This document shows positions 1 through 4,860 of a stretch of 5,114 bases of DNA, piece after piece. A program made the translations under genes and the position numbers. The notes under the pieces are model-generated. The model was not told where the DNA came from, ran no database searches, and worked only from the letters and a program-made list of their open reading frames with translations. Position 1 is the first letter of the stretch, and the number at the start of each line of letters is the position of its first letter. The stretch is from Verrucomicrobia bacterium UBA5540 (GTDB taxonomy: Bacteria > Verrucomicrobiota > Kiritimatiellia > Kiritimatiellales > Tichowtungiaceae), in contig DINM01000036.1 of NCBI GenBank assembly GCA_002423675.1, forward strand, positions 16,246-21,359, given 5' to 3'.

Positions 1-549
1 GCCGCCCCATTTCCAGAAACCGCTGATCGGATAAACCAGACCGGTAATTACGGCGCTGTAAATCAGATAGGCCGAAAACTTCAATCGTCCGGCCACGGCA
101 CCCGAAACGATCGTCGCAGCCGTCGCGGCAAACGCAACCTGGAACAGAAAGTCGCACTGAGGAGTCAGCGAACCCGCTGTCACATCGCTTCCGATCCCGC
201 CGATTCCCATTCCGCCCCAGCCCATAAAGCCGCCGAGGATGGCATCGCCGTACATAATTCCGTAACCGAACATGAAATACAGCAACACACCGATACACAG
301 GTCCATCACATTCTTAAACAGAATATTGACCGCATTCTTCGCCGAGTTAAACCCGGATTCCACCATCGCGAAGCCCGGCTGCATGAAGATCACCAGCACC
401 GCTCCGATAAACAAAAACAGATTGTCTATTGCATAACCGGTGCTGTCGGCAACCACTGCATCAGCCGTTACTTCCTGCGCATGCACCGGCGCAGCCAAAC
501 AAGCCACTGCAGCCAGTGCCGCCAGAGTTAACAGGTTCTTTTTCATCAT
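1..549 (-). CDS. amtB: Ammonium transporter (Amt/AmtB family), N-terminal part, truncated by window edge
   Basis: Inner-membrane channel that takes up ammonium/ammonia. The reading frame is open from the start to base 1, giving about 183 codons of a protein usually over 400 residues. Numbered from the second ATG (546): a Sec signal peptide (MKKN, hydrophobic core, probable cut after VHA at 21-23), then TM1 with MQPGFAMVESG (55-65), the family motif AKNAVNILFKN (69-79), TM2 (82-99), a glycine-rich loop GWGGMGIGGIG, TM3 with FQVAFAATAATIVSGAVAG (135-153) and TM4 ending FWKWGG. The channel histidines and the GlnK contact region would lie beyond the edge. Two adjacent ATGs (549 and 546) are both possible starts; GGAAGGAAG at 552-560 on this strand serves either. 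It is divergent from the SemiSWEET-like gene. GAVAG has glycine where I expect glutamate (GAVAER) in many homologues. Family assignment is firm; the exact subfamily is not. Confidence 0.93.
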   Translation of the reverse strand, partial: MMKKNLLTLAALAAVACLAAPVHAQEVTADAVVADSTGYAIDNLFLFIGAVLVIFMQPGFAMVESGFNSAKNAVNILFKNVMDLCIGVLLYFMFGYGIMYGDAILGGFMGWGGMGIGGIGSDVTAGSLTPQCDFLFQVAFAATAATIVSGAVAGRLKFSAYLIYSAVITGLVYPISGFWKWGG

Positions 550-551
550 AT

Positions 552-560
552 CTTCCTTCC
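552..560 (-). promoter_or_regulatory. Ribosome binding site of the ammonium transporter gene
   Basis: The minus strand reads GGAAGGAAG followed by AT and then ATGATG. The inner GGA is 4 nt from the first ATG and 7 nt from the second; the outer GGA is 8 nt from the first. Start choice therefore stays open between 549 and 546, a one-residue difference. Confidence 0.7.
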
Positions 561-581
561 TTACTCTTCCAACTCCAACAC

Positions 582-601
582 TTGCAGAGCCTCTTCTGCA
601 A
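582..601. repeat. Perfect 7-bp inverted repeat in the transporter leader
   Basis: Arms TTGCAGA (582-588) and TCTGCAA (595-601) flank a 6-nt spacer. It lies 32-52 nt upstream of the transporter start, within the probable 5' leader. It could form a small RNA stem-loop or be a dimeric regulator site. No function can be assigned from sequence alone. Confidence 0.5.
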
Positions 602-638
602 AACCATGCATTCTATTAGCAAAATATGAGCCAATAAA

Positions 639-644
639 ATTATA
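639..644 (-). promoter_or_regulatory. Candidate -10 element for the ammonium transporter
   Basis: The minus strand carries a perfect TATAAT here, about 90 nt upstream of the ATG. No good -35 lies at 16-18 nt; the nearest match, TTAACA, is only 14 nt away. I looked for a sigma-54 GG-N10-GC element, often found upstream of amt genes, and saw none. In such AT-rich DNA a TATAAT can be chance. Confidence 0.3.
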
Positions 645-896
645 TGTTCTTAAGTTGTTGTTAAATAAAGGCTTATGCGAAATGACGTATAAAACAATTT
701 TGGATGTATTATTTTTAATAAAACTTTTTTGTGTGATTTATATATTTTAATACATTTTTGTTTCCGATTGATTATTCTAGCCTACGCTATAGATGATAAT
801 TCAACCTCCAACGTGTAAAACAACGTACTGAGATGTACAGCAGTGCTGACGGGAAAGCACATTGATGACCCCCGGTATTTAGGGCAGGATTCCGCT

Positions 897-1181
897 ATGA
901 ATGAAACAGTCACAAATCTGGCAGGATGGATTCCGGCTGTTATCCTGCCGACAGCAACGCTATTTCAGCTGATTAAAATCATCCGATCGAAATCCGCCGA
1001 CGGTGTCAGCCTGACGACATGGATCCTCTTCGGATTCGCCAATCTGGGCCTCTATGTGTTCACTGAAAAATATCAGGCCCCGCAAACCCTTATTGGGTTG
1101 CTCGGAACCGCAGTGCTGAATTTTATTATTGTCGGGAGAATTCTCTCCCTGCGCAAAAGGGCTGGCACCCACTCTTCATAG
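897..1181 (+). CDS. Small PQ-loop / SemiSWEET-like membrane protein
   Basis: A 94-residue protein with three predicted membrane helices (about 8-29, 38-56 and 62-83) and a basic tail RKR. The pattern, GWIPAV...LFQLIKIIRSKSADGVSLTTW (10-42) followed by FGFANLGLYVF and a third helix with LLGTAVLNFIIVGRIL, is that of the MtN3/PQ-loop superfamily. Bacterial SemiSWEETs of this size dimerise to form sugar transporters. The diagnostic PQ of the first helix is FQ here (residues 23-24), with a proline five residues before F23, so sugar transport is inferred, not shown. I chose ATG 897 because AGGA (886-889) lies 7 nt upstream and homologues begin just before the first helix. A GTG at 843 would add 18 hydrophilic residues. 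The gene converges on mnmE. Confidence 0.75.
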   Translation: MNETVTNLAGWIPAVILPTATLFQLIKIIRSKSADGVSLTTWILFGFANLGLYVFTEKYQAPQTLIGLLGTAVLNFIIVGRILSLRKRAGTHSS

Positions 1182-1239
1182 ACCACAACTTCTTCGTCAT
1201 GGCACCGTCCGTAGTAAAACTCTGGCTCGTGACTGATCA

Positions 1240-1292
1240 GTTCATAGAACCGACTCTACACTTTCCCCCAGTGTAGCGTTGGCTCTATGAGT
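1240..1292. terminator. Long imperfect hairpin between convergent genes, possible terminator
   Basis: The inner stem CTACACT (1256-1262) pairs with AGTGTAG (1270-1276) around a 7-nt loop (TTCCCCC). After one mismatch the stem continues with C-G, A-T, G·T, C-G and C-G, then another mismatch, then TCATAGA (1242-1248) with TCTATGA (1284-1290), closed by two possible G·T pairs. The wobbles favour folding in a plus-strand RNA, downstream of the SemiSWEET-like gene. It begins only 5 nt beyond the mnmE stop on the other strand. Neither side has a U-tract, so a classical bidirectional terminator is not established; it may instead be a stability element or a dispersed repeat. Confidence 0.45.
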
Positions 1293-1297
1293 CCACT

Positions 1298-2662
1298 CTA
1301 TTTCCCGATGCAGAAACGGGAAAAAACATTATCCAGCAGTTCGTTGTGATACATCCGTCCGGTAACCTGTCCTAGCGCCTCAAGTGCCGAACGCAAATGC
1401 TCTGCCGCGGATGCCGCACCCGGTTCGCCCTCTTCAGAAATCCGATTGCGCGCCTGAATCAACTCAACCCGCGCCAGCTCCAGCAGATTGCGGTGACGCT
1501 CAGAAATCACAGCGTGCACAGGAGCATTCGAGACCGCGCCAAGTTTTTCTGAAATAGCAGAACGAATTGCAACAGCTCCGGCTCCGGTTCTCAGTGAAGT
1601 TTCCAAGGGTTGGAAACCGGGAACTTGAAACTGAAAATCAGGGTGTCGTAAATCGGTTTTATTACAAATCACAACCGCTTTCGCCGGATTAAGTTTTGCC
1701 AAATGCTCCTCGTCCTCTGCCGAAAACGGCTGAGAAGAGTCGATCAGATAAACCGCAATGTCGGCGGTGGCGGAATGGACTCGGGCGCGGCGAATGCCCT
1801 CCTGCTCAATCAGACATTCGGTTTCGCGCAAACCGGCGGTATCAAGAATCCGCAGCGGTACGCCGTCGAGAACGAGTGTTTCTTCAATCACATCGCGCGT
1901 CGTTCCGGCGATCTCGGTGACGATGGCGCGCTCGTTACCGAGCAGCGCGTTGAAGAGCGTGGATTTGCCCGCGTTGGGGCGGCCCATGATGACCACGCGC
2001 GCGCCTTCGCGCAGCAGGCGTCCTTCATCCCAGGTGGAAAGCAGGGTTTCCAAACCTTGGAAACTTTGATCCAGTTTTTTTCCAAGGTTTGGAAAAACGT
2101 CATTGGGCAGTTCGTCTTCGACGAAATCGAGCGTGGTTTCGATGTCGGCGGCGGTTTCCATGAGTCCGTCGTAGAGGGCGTTGAACTGCTTACTGAGTCC
2201 GCCCTCGAGCTGTTCAAAGGCGGCTTTGGCGGCACGATCGCTCTGCGCGTGAATGAGATCGGCGACGGCTTCGGCCTGTACGAGATCCATCTTGCCATTG
2301 AGAAAGGCGCGCTTGGTGAATTCGCCCGGCTCGGCCATGCGCGCGCCGGCGTCAAGGCAGCGGCGCAAAATTTTCTTCAGAACAACCGGCCCGCCGTGTC
2401 CTTGAAGCTCGACAGTGTCTTCGCCGGTATAACTTTTCGGCGCGCGGAAAATGAGGCAAAGTGCTTCATCGATTTCCGACCCATCGGCAGCGATGACCTT
2501 GCCGTGCAGAAAGGTTCCGCCTTTCGTAGCAGACGGTTTTTCCAAACCTTGGAAAATTTCGTCGGCGATTTTCCAAACCTTGGAACCGCTGACGCGGACG
2601 ATGCCAACACCGCCCTGTCCAGGCGGCGTGGCGATCGCAGCAATCGTGTCGGTCGTGCTCAT
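1298..2662 (-). CDS. mnmE: tRNA uridine-5-carboxymethylaminomethyl modification GTPase MnmE (TrmE)
   Basis: With MnmG it modifies C5 of the wobble uridine (U34) in certain tRNAs, using a methylene-tetrahydrofolate carbon and GTP hydrolysis. At 454 residues it is of typical length. The N-terminal folate domain starts DTIAAIATPPGQGGVGIVRVSG (5-26) and has ELQGHGGP. The G domain sits in the helical domain: P-loop GRPNAGKS (227-234), TEIAGTTRD (249-257), DTAGLRE (274-280), NKTD (334-337). The C-terminus is FCIGK with the conserved cysteine C451. I chose ATG 2662 because family members begin at this point; a GTG at 2713 would add 17 atypical residues. No clear Shine-Dalgarno precedes ATG 2662. Five palindromes TTTCCAA-NNN-TTGGAAA lie inside the gene, encoding SKVWK (27-31), IFQGLEK (36-42), VFPNLGKK (189-196), SFQGLET (200-206) and GFQPLET (349-355). 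Key catalytic motifs are untouched. Confidence 0.97.
   Translation of the reverse strand: MSTTDTIAAIATPPGQGGVGIVRVSGSKVWKIADEIFQGLEKPSATKGGTFLHGKVIAADGSEIDEALCLIFRAPKSYTGEDTVELQGHGGPVVLKKILRRCLDAGARMAEPGEFTKRAFLNGKMDLVQAEAVADLIHAQSDRAAKAAFEQLEGGLSKQFNALYDGLMETAADIETTLDFVEDELPNDVFPNLGKKLDQSFQGLETLLSTWDEGRLLREGARVVIMGRPNAGKSTLFNALLGNERAIVTEIAGTTRDVIEETLVLDGVPLRILDTAGLRETECLIEQEGIRRARVHSATADIAVYLIDSSQPFSAEDEEHLAKLNPAKAVVICNKTDLRHPDFQFQVPGFQPLETSLRTGAGAVAIRSAISEKLGAVSNAPVHAVISERHRNLLELARVELIQARNRISEEGEPGAASAAEHLRSALEALGQVTGRMYHNELLDNVFSRFCIGK
1599..1617. repeat. Palindromic repeat copy A (centre GGG) inside mnmE
   Basis: Perfect 8-bp arms GTTTCCAA / TTGGAAAC flank the triplet GGG. In the mnmE frame it encodes GFQPLET (residues 349-355), just after the G4 motif NKTD. 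This is the only isolated copy in the window; its centre would need CCC for a complementary partner. Confidence 0.85.
2046..2064. repeat. Palindromic repeat copy B (centre ACC) inside mnmE
   Basis: Perfect 8-bp arms GTTTCCAA / TTGGAAAC flank ACC. It encodes SFQGLET (mnmE residues 200-206). Copy C lies 12 nt away with the reverse-complement centre, so B and C together can form one 17-bp stem as an alternative to two small hairpins. Confidence 0.88.
2077..2097. repeat. Palindromic repeat copy C (centre GGT) inside mnmE
   Basis: Perfect 9-bp arms TTTTTCCAA / TTGGAAAAA flank GGT. It encodes VFPNLGKK (mnmE residues 189-196), in the helical domain ahead of the P-loop. It is the inverted partner of copy B. 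Confidence 0.88.
2538..2556. repeat. Palindromic repeat copy D (centre ACC) inside mnmE
   Basis: Perfect 8-bp arms TTTTCCAA / TTGGAAAA flank ACC. It encodes IFQGLEK (mnmE residues 36-42) in the folate-binding domain. Copy E is 14 nt away in the same orientation, unlike the other two pairs. Confidence 0.88.
2571..2585. repeat. Palindromic repeat copy E (centre ACC, short arms) inside mnmE
   Basis: The 6-bp arms TTCCAA / TTGGAA flank ACC. The left flank keeps the extra TT of the family, while the right arm ends in CC, where the coding strand specifies Gly26-Ser27. It is read in another phase than copies A, B and D, giving SKVWK. This is the most degenerate copy in the window. Confidence 0.75.
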
Positions 2663-2775
2663 GACCGGACGTTTTATCAAAAGACAGCTTTCAAGGCGAA
2701 GAAATTGCTGCACACGAAAATCTTCCCCGCAGGCTCGTCAGGGAATCCCCTACGAAGAAACTGGGCGAAGACAAT

Positions 2776-2802
2776 TAGACTCTTCGGAAGTTTTAATATA
2801 AA
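2776..2802 (+). promoter_or_regulatory. Weak candidate promoter for the kinase-like gene and phosphatase
   Basis: TAGACT (2776-2781) and TATAAA (2797-2802) resemble -35 and -10 boxes but are only 15 nt apart. The start would lie about 45 nt before the ATG at 2856. The rest of the 2663-2855 spacer, which must also hold the divergent mnmE promoter unless mnmE is read from elsewhere, shows no better match on either strand. Confidence 0.3.
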
Positions 2803-2845
2803 CTGCATTTAAAGATGGCGATGAGCACTCCAATTAAAGAAAAAC

Positions 2846-2849
2846 GGAG
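2846..2849 (+). promoter_or_regulatory. Ribosome binding site for the kinase-like membrane protein
   Basis: GGAG lies 6 nt before ATG 2856 and fixes that start. It is one of the clearest Shine-Dalgarno sequences in the window. Confidence 0.75.
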
Positions 2850-2855
2850 ATTTTC

Positions 2856-3335
2856 ATGAGACACTATAAATTAACTCTCATCGGATTCGCCGTAGCGGTT
2901 ACCTTATGGTCGCTGACCGTCAGCCTGAATCTGGATCTCTTCGAGAACTTCATGTTCTGCCTGCAACGCCACGAAGCCTTCGAAATGGACGAACTTATTT
3001 TTCCGGCAGCAATATTCTACATTTTCTTAATGATGAATCTGGTGCAGCGATATCACAACCACAAGCTGGAAATCGAAAGGCTCCGGGTCTATCGGTCGAT
3101 GATGAAAGCCATGAACCATATTCTGAATAACTTTCTCCAGAAAATGCTCCTGTTCAAACTGACGGCCGATGAGACTGCCGGGTTTAATCCCGAAGTGCTG
3201 GAACAATATGACAAAATTATTGATGAGGCCACGGCCCAGATTAACGCGTTGAACTGTCTGACTAATCCCGATGAGGATAATATTCTTGAAACGATCGGGC
3301 ATCCTGACTTTGGCGAACCGAATTCCAGCTTGTGA
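2856..3335 (+). CDS. Two-helix membrane protein with histidine-kinase dimerisation-like region, no ATPase domain
   Basis: A 159-residue protein with two membrane helices, about 6-26 and 47-64, joined by a short loop with acidic residues (HEAFEMDE, 39-46). A helical linker HNHKLEIERLRVYRSMMKAM (67-86) follows, then NHILNNFLQKMLLF (87-100). That stretch resembles the H-box of sensor kinase DHp domains of the NHxxNNxL type, with H88 in the position of the phosphorylated histidine. A second amphipathic helix, VLEQYDKIIDEATAQINALNCL (114-135), fits DHp helix 2. The protein then ends after a 24-residue acidic tail, with no N, G1 or G2 boxes. I see no frameshift: the stop is followed within 33 nt by the phosphatase start. 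It may be a phosphotransfer or dimerisation adaptor, or a decayed kinase. The DHp similarity is my pattern reading; no exact family is claimed. Confidence 0.6.
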   Translation: MRHYKLTLIGFAVAVTLWSLTVSLNLDLFENFMFCLQRHEAFEMDELIFPAAIFYIFLMMNLVQRYHNHKLEIERLRVYRSMMKAMNHILNNFLQKMLLFKLTADETAGFNPEVLEQYDKIIDEATAQINALNCLTNPDEDNILETIGHPDFGEPNSSL

Positions 3336-3368
3336 AATCAGCACAAAAAGACCTAGGCTCTCCGCCTT

Positions 3369-4409
3369 ATGAAAAAGTTTCTGCTGGTTTGCCTGTCGAC
3401 CCTCGCGTTCACGGCTTATACGGAAGAATGTGCTCCAAAAAACATCATCCTCTTTATCGGCGACGGTATGGGTCTCTCGCAGGTCACGGCCGGAAAAATC
3501 GAAAAAGGAACTCTGGAGATGGAGCGCTGTCCGGTAACGGGATTGGTGACAACCTGGTCAGCCAGTTCGTTCGTGACCGATTCAGCAGCGGCCGCCACCG
3601 CGCTTTCCACCGGCGTGAAAACCCGTAACGGAATGCTCGGGGAATCGCCAGACGGCAACCCGCTGAAAAATGTAACGGAATACGCTGAAGAAATGGGAAA
3701 GTCCACCGGTGTCGCTGTCTCCTGTTCGCTAACGCACGCCACACCCGCCGGATTTATTGTGCATGTACCCAGCCGTAAAATGAATCCTGAAATCGCCGCA
3801 CAGATCGCGGCAAGTGGCATTGATGTTCTTTTCGGTGGCGGGCTGGATTATTTCAAACCCTGCCTGCCCGAGCTGCAGAAAAAGATGCCCGTGGTTTTCT
3901 CAACCGAAGAATTCCGGAACCTCGGCACACCAACCAACGCCGCCGCCATTCTTTATCCAGTTCACCCGCCATGGAGCACCGACCGTGAACTTTCTCTGAA
4001 AGAGCTGACACAAAAGGCCATTCAGATTCTCTCGCAAGACAAGGATGGTTTTTTCCTGATGGTGGAAGGCTCGCAGATCGACTGGGCCGGACATCAGAAC
4101 GACGCAACCAATCTGATCAACGAGGTCGTCGACTTTGACACCGCCGTCGGTGCCGGACTAGATTTCGCAGAAAAGAACGGTCAAACGCTGGTGATCGTCA
4201 CCGCCGATCACGAAACCGGCGGCTTCGCTGTTCTAGACGGCTCACTTCAGGATCACAACATCACCAAAACCGGGTTTTGCTCCGACCATCATTCTGCGAC
4301 CATGGTTCCGCTCTTTGCCTATGGTCCGGGAAGCTCCGTCTTTAGCGGAATCCACGACAACACGGACGTTGGAAAAACCATGATCCAGTTTATCCGAGCA
4401 TCGGAATGA
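3369..4409 (+). CDS. phoA: Alkaline phosphatase, PhoA family, exported
   Basis: Periplasmic metal-dependent phosphomonoesterase releasing phosphate from organic esters. The N-terminus MKKFLLVCLSTLAFTAYT is a Sec signal. All active-site motifs are present: GDGMG with metal ligand D32; TDSAAAAT with nucleophile S72; HATPA (H123, T125), where E. coli PhoA has DxT; EGSQIDWAGH with E233, D238 and H242; TADHETGG with D280 and H281; and HSATMVPLFAYGPG with H308. At 346 residues it is compact against about 470 in E. coli PhoA, similar to short cold-active marine enzymes, so peripheral loops are missing rather than catalytic parts. An in-frame TAG at 3354-3356 makes ATG 3369 the earliest ATG start. 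Its Shine-Dalgarno is poor. It follows the kinase-like gene by 33 nt, so co-transcription is possible. The end overlaps pgpA on the other strand by 20 bp. No Pho box could be identified. Confidence 0.95.
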   Translation: MKKFLLVCLSTLAFTAYTEECAPKNIILFIGDGMGLSQVTAGKIEKGTLEMERCPVTGLVTTWSASSFVTDSAAAATALSTGVKTRNGMLGESPDGNPLKNVTEYAEEMGKSTGVAVSCSLTHATPAGFIVHVPSRKMNPEIAAQIAASGIDVLFGGGLDYFKPCLPELQKKMPVVFSTEEFRNLGTPTNAAAILYPVHPPWSTDRELSLKELTQKAIQILSQDKDGFFLMVEGSQIDWAGHQNDATNLINEVVDFDTAVGAGLDFAEKNGQTLVIVTADHETGGFAVLDGSLQDHNITKTGFCSDHHSATMVPLFAYGPGSSVFSGIHDNTDVGKTMIQFIRASE

Positions 4410-4860
4410 TCAGTTTGAAAATCAGATGATTGACCGCCAGCGCGAAAAGCGCGGCGAGAAAGTCGTCGATCACAATTCCAACGCCGCCCTTCAGCTTCTG
4501 AATCTGCCGGATCGGCGGCGGCTTGGTGATATCGAAAATGCGATGGAGCACAAAACCGCTTAGTATGATCCACGGGGTAAACGGCAAACCGAGATAAACG
4601 ATCGGAAGCGTTAGATATTCATCCGCCACAATACAGCCGGGATCCTTGCCTTTGCCAAGCGCCTCTTCCGCCGCTTCGCAAATTGGAATGGCAATCATCG
4701 TAAAAATCAGACAGACCACAACTTGAAGATTCACCGACGGGATCTGCATGACAATCCACGCCAGCGGAAGTCCCCAAAGCGTTCCGACCGTTCCGGGCAT
4801 AAAGCGGCTAAGACCAAAGCCAAAACCGGTAGCAAGCTGTTGGTTTAATTTATTTTTCAT
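4390..4860 (-). CDS. pgpA: Phosphatidylglycerophosphatase A
   Basis: Inner-membrane enzyme that dephosphorylates phosphatidylglycerophosphate to phosphatidylglycerol, a step toward PG and cardiolipin. The 156 residues show PgpA blocks in order: SRFMPGTVGTLWGLP (18-32), a membrane helix (about 43-60), DPGCIVADEYLTLP (73-86), a second hydrophobic stretch, RIFDITKPPPIR (107-118) and GGVGIVIDDFLAALFA (125-140). The acidic residues D80-E81, D110 and D132-D133 are the likely Mg-binding and catalytic set. I chose ATG 4860, where family similarity begins; a longer frame to 4902 adds 14 residues that are only the end of rsmE read in another phase. The start overlaps the rsmE stop by 11 nt and lacks a good Shine-Dalgarno, which suggests translational coupling to rsmE. 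Confidence 0.93.
   Translation of the reverse strand: MKNKLNQQLATGFGFGLSRFMPGTVGTLWGLPLAWIVMQIPSVNLQVVVCLIFTMIAIPICEAAEEALGKGKDPGCIVADEYLTLPIVYLGLPFTPWIILSGFVLHRIFDITKPPPIRQIQKLKGGVGIVIDDFLAALFALAVNHLIFKLIIPMLG

Larger units (their letters stand above)
550..896. other. Divergent AT-rich intergenic region
   Basis: About 347 nt between the divergent transporter and SemiSWEET-like genes. Bases 610-800 are strongly AT-rich compared with the flanking genes. It holds the transporter leader palindrome, a candidate TATAAT, and an 8-bp inverted repeat ATGTATTA (704-711) / TAATACAT (748-755) with a 36-nt spacer. On the plus strand TTGATT (768-773) and TATAGA (788-793) are only 14 nt apart, a poor promoter. 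No RNA gene or credible small ORF was seen; the short reading frame at 429-629 runs antisense to the transporter. Confidence 0.6.

Noticed and set aside
560..620. A sigma-54 promoter for the ammonium transporter
   Set aside because: GG and GC pairs are present on the minus strand but 4 nt apart, not the required 10 nt, so the -24/-12 pattern is absent.
429..629. A 66-codon plus-strand frame starting with TTG
   Set aside because: It overlaps the 5' end and leader of the ammonium transporter on the other strand, has no ribosome binding site, and gives a proline/glutamine-rich low-complexity peptide.
2046..2097. Intrinsic terminators formed by the palindromes
   Set aside because: The hairpins are AT-rich, lie in the middle of open genes, and stopping there would truncate essential-type proteins; flanking T runs belong to the arms themselves.
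2046..2585. A CRISPR array
   Set aside because: The repeats are only 15-21 nt, irregularly spaced from 12 to hundreds of bases, change orientation, and lie inside a conserved coding sequence.
1703..2812. A 369-codon open frame on the plus strand, opposite mnmE
   Set aside because: It is antisense to a well-supported complete mnmE, has no recognisable domain, and its protein lacks coherent hydrophobic or motif structure. Codon bias of mnmE explains the open frame.
3369..3395. A lipoprotein signal in the phosphatase
   Set aside because: Cys8 falls too early, within the hydrophobic core, and Cys21 is not preceded by a lipobox; an ordinary Sec signal fits better.
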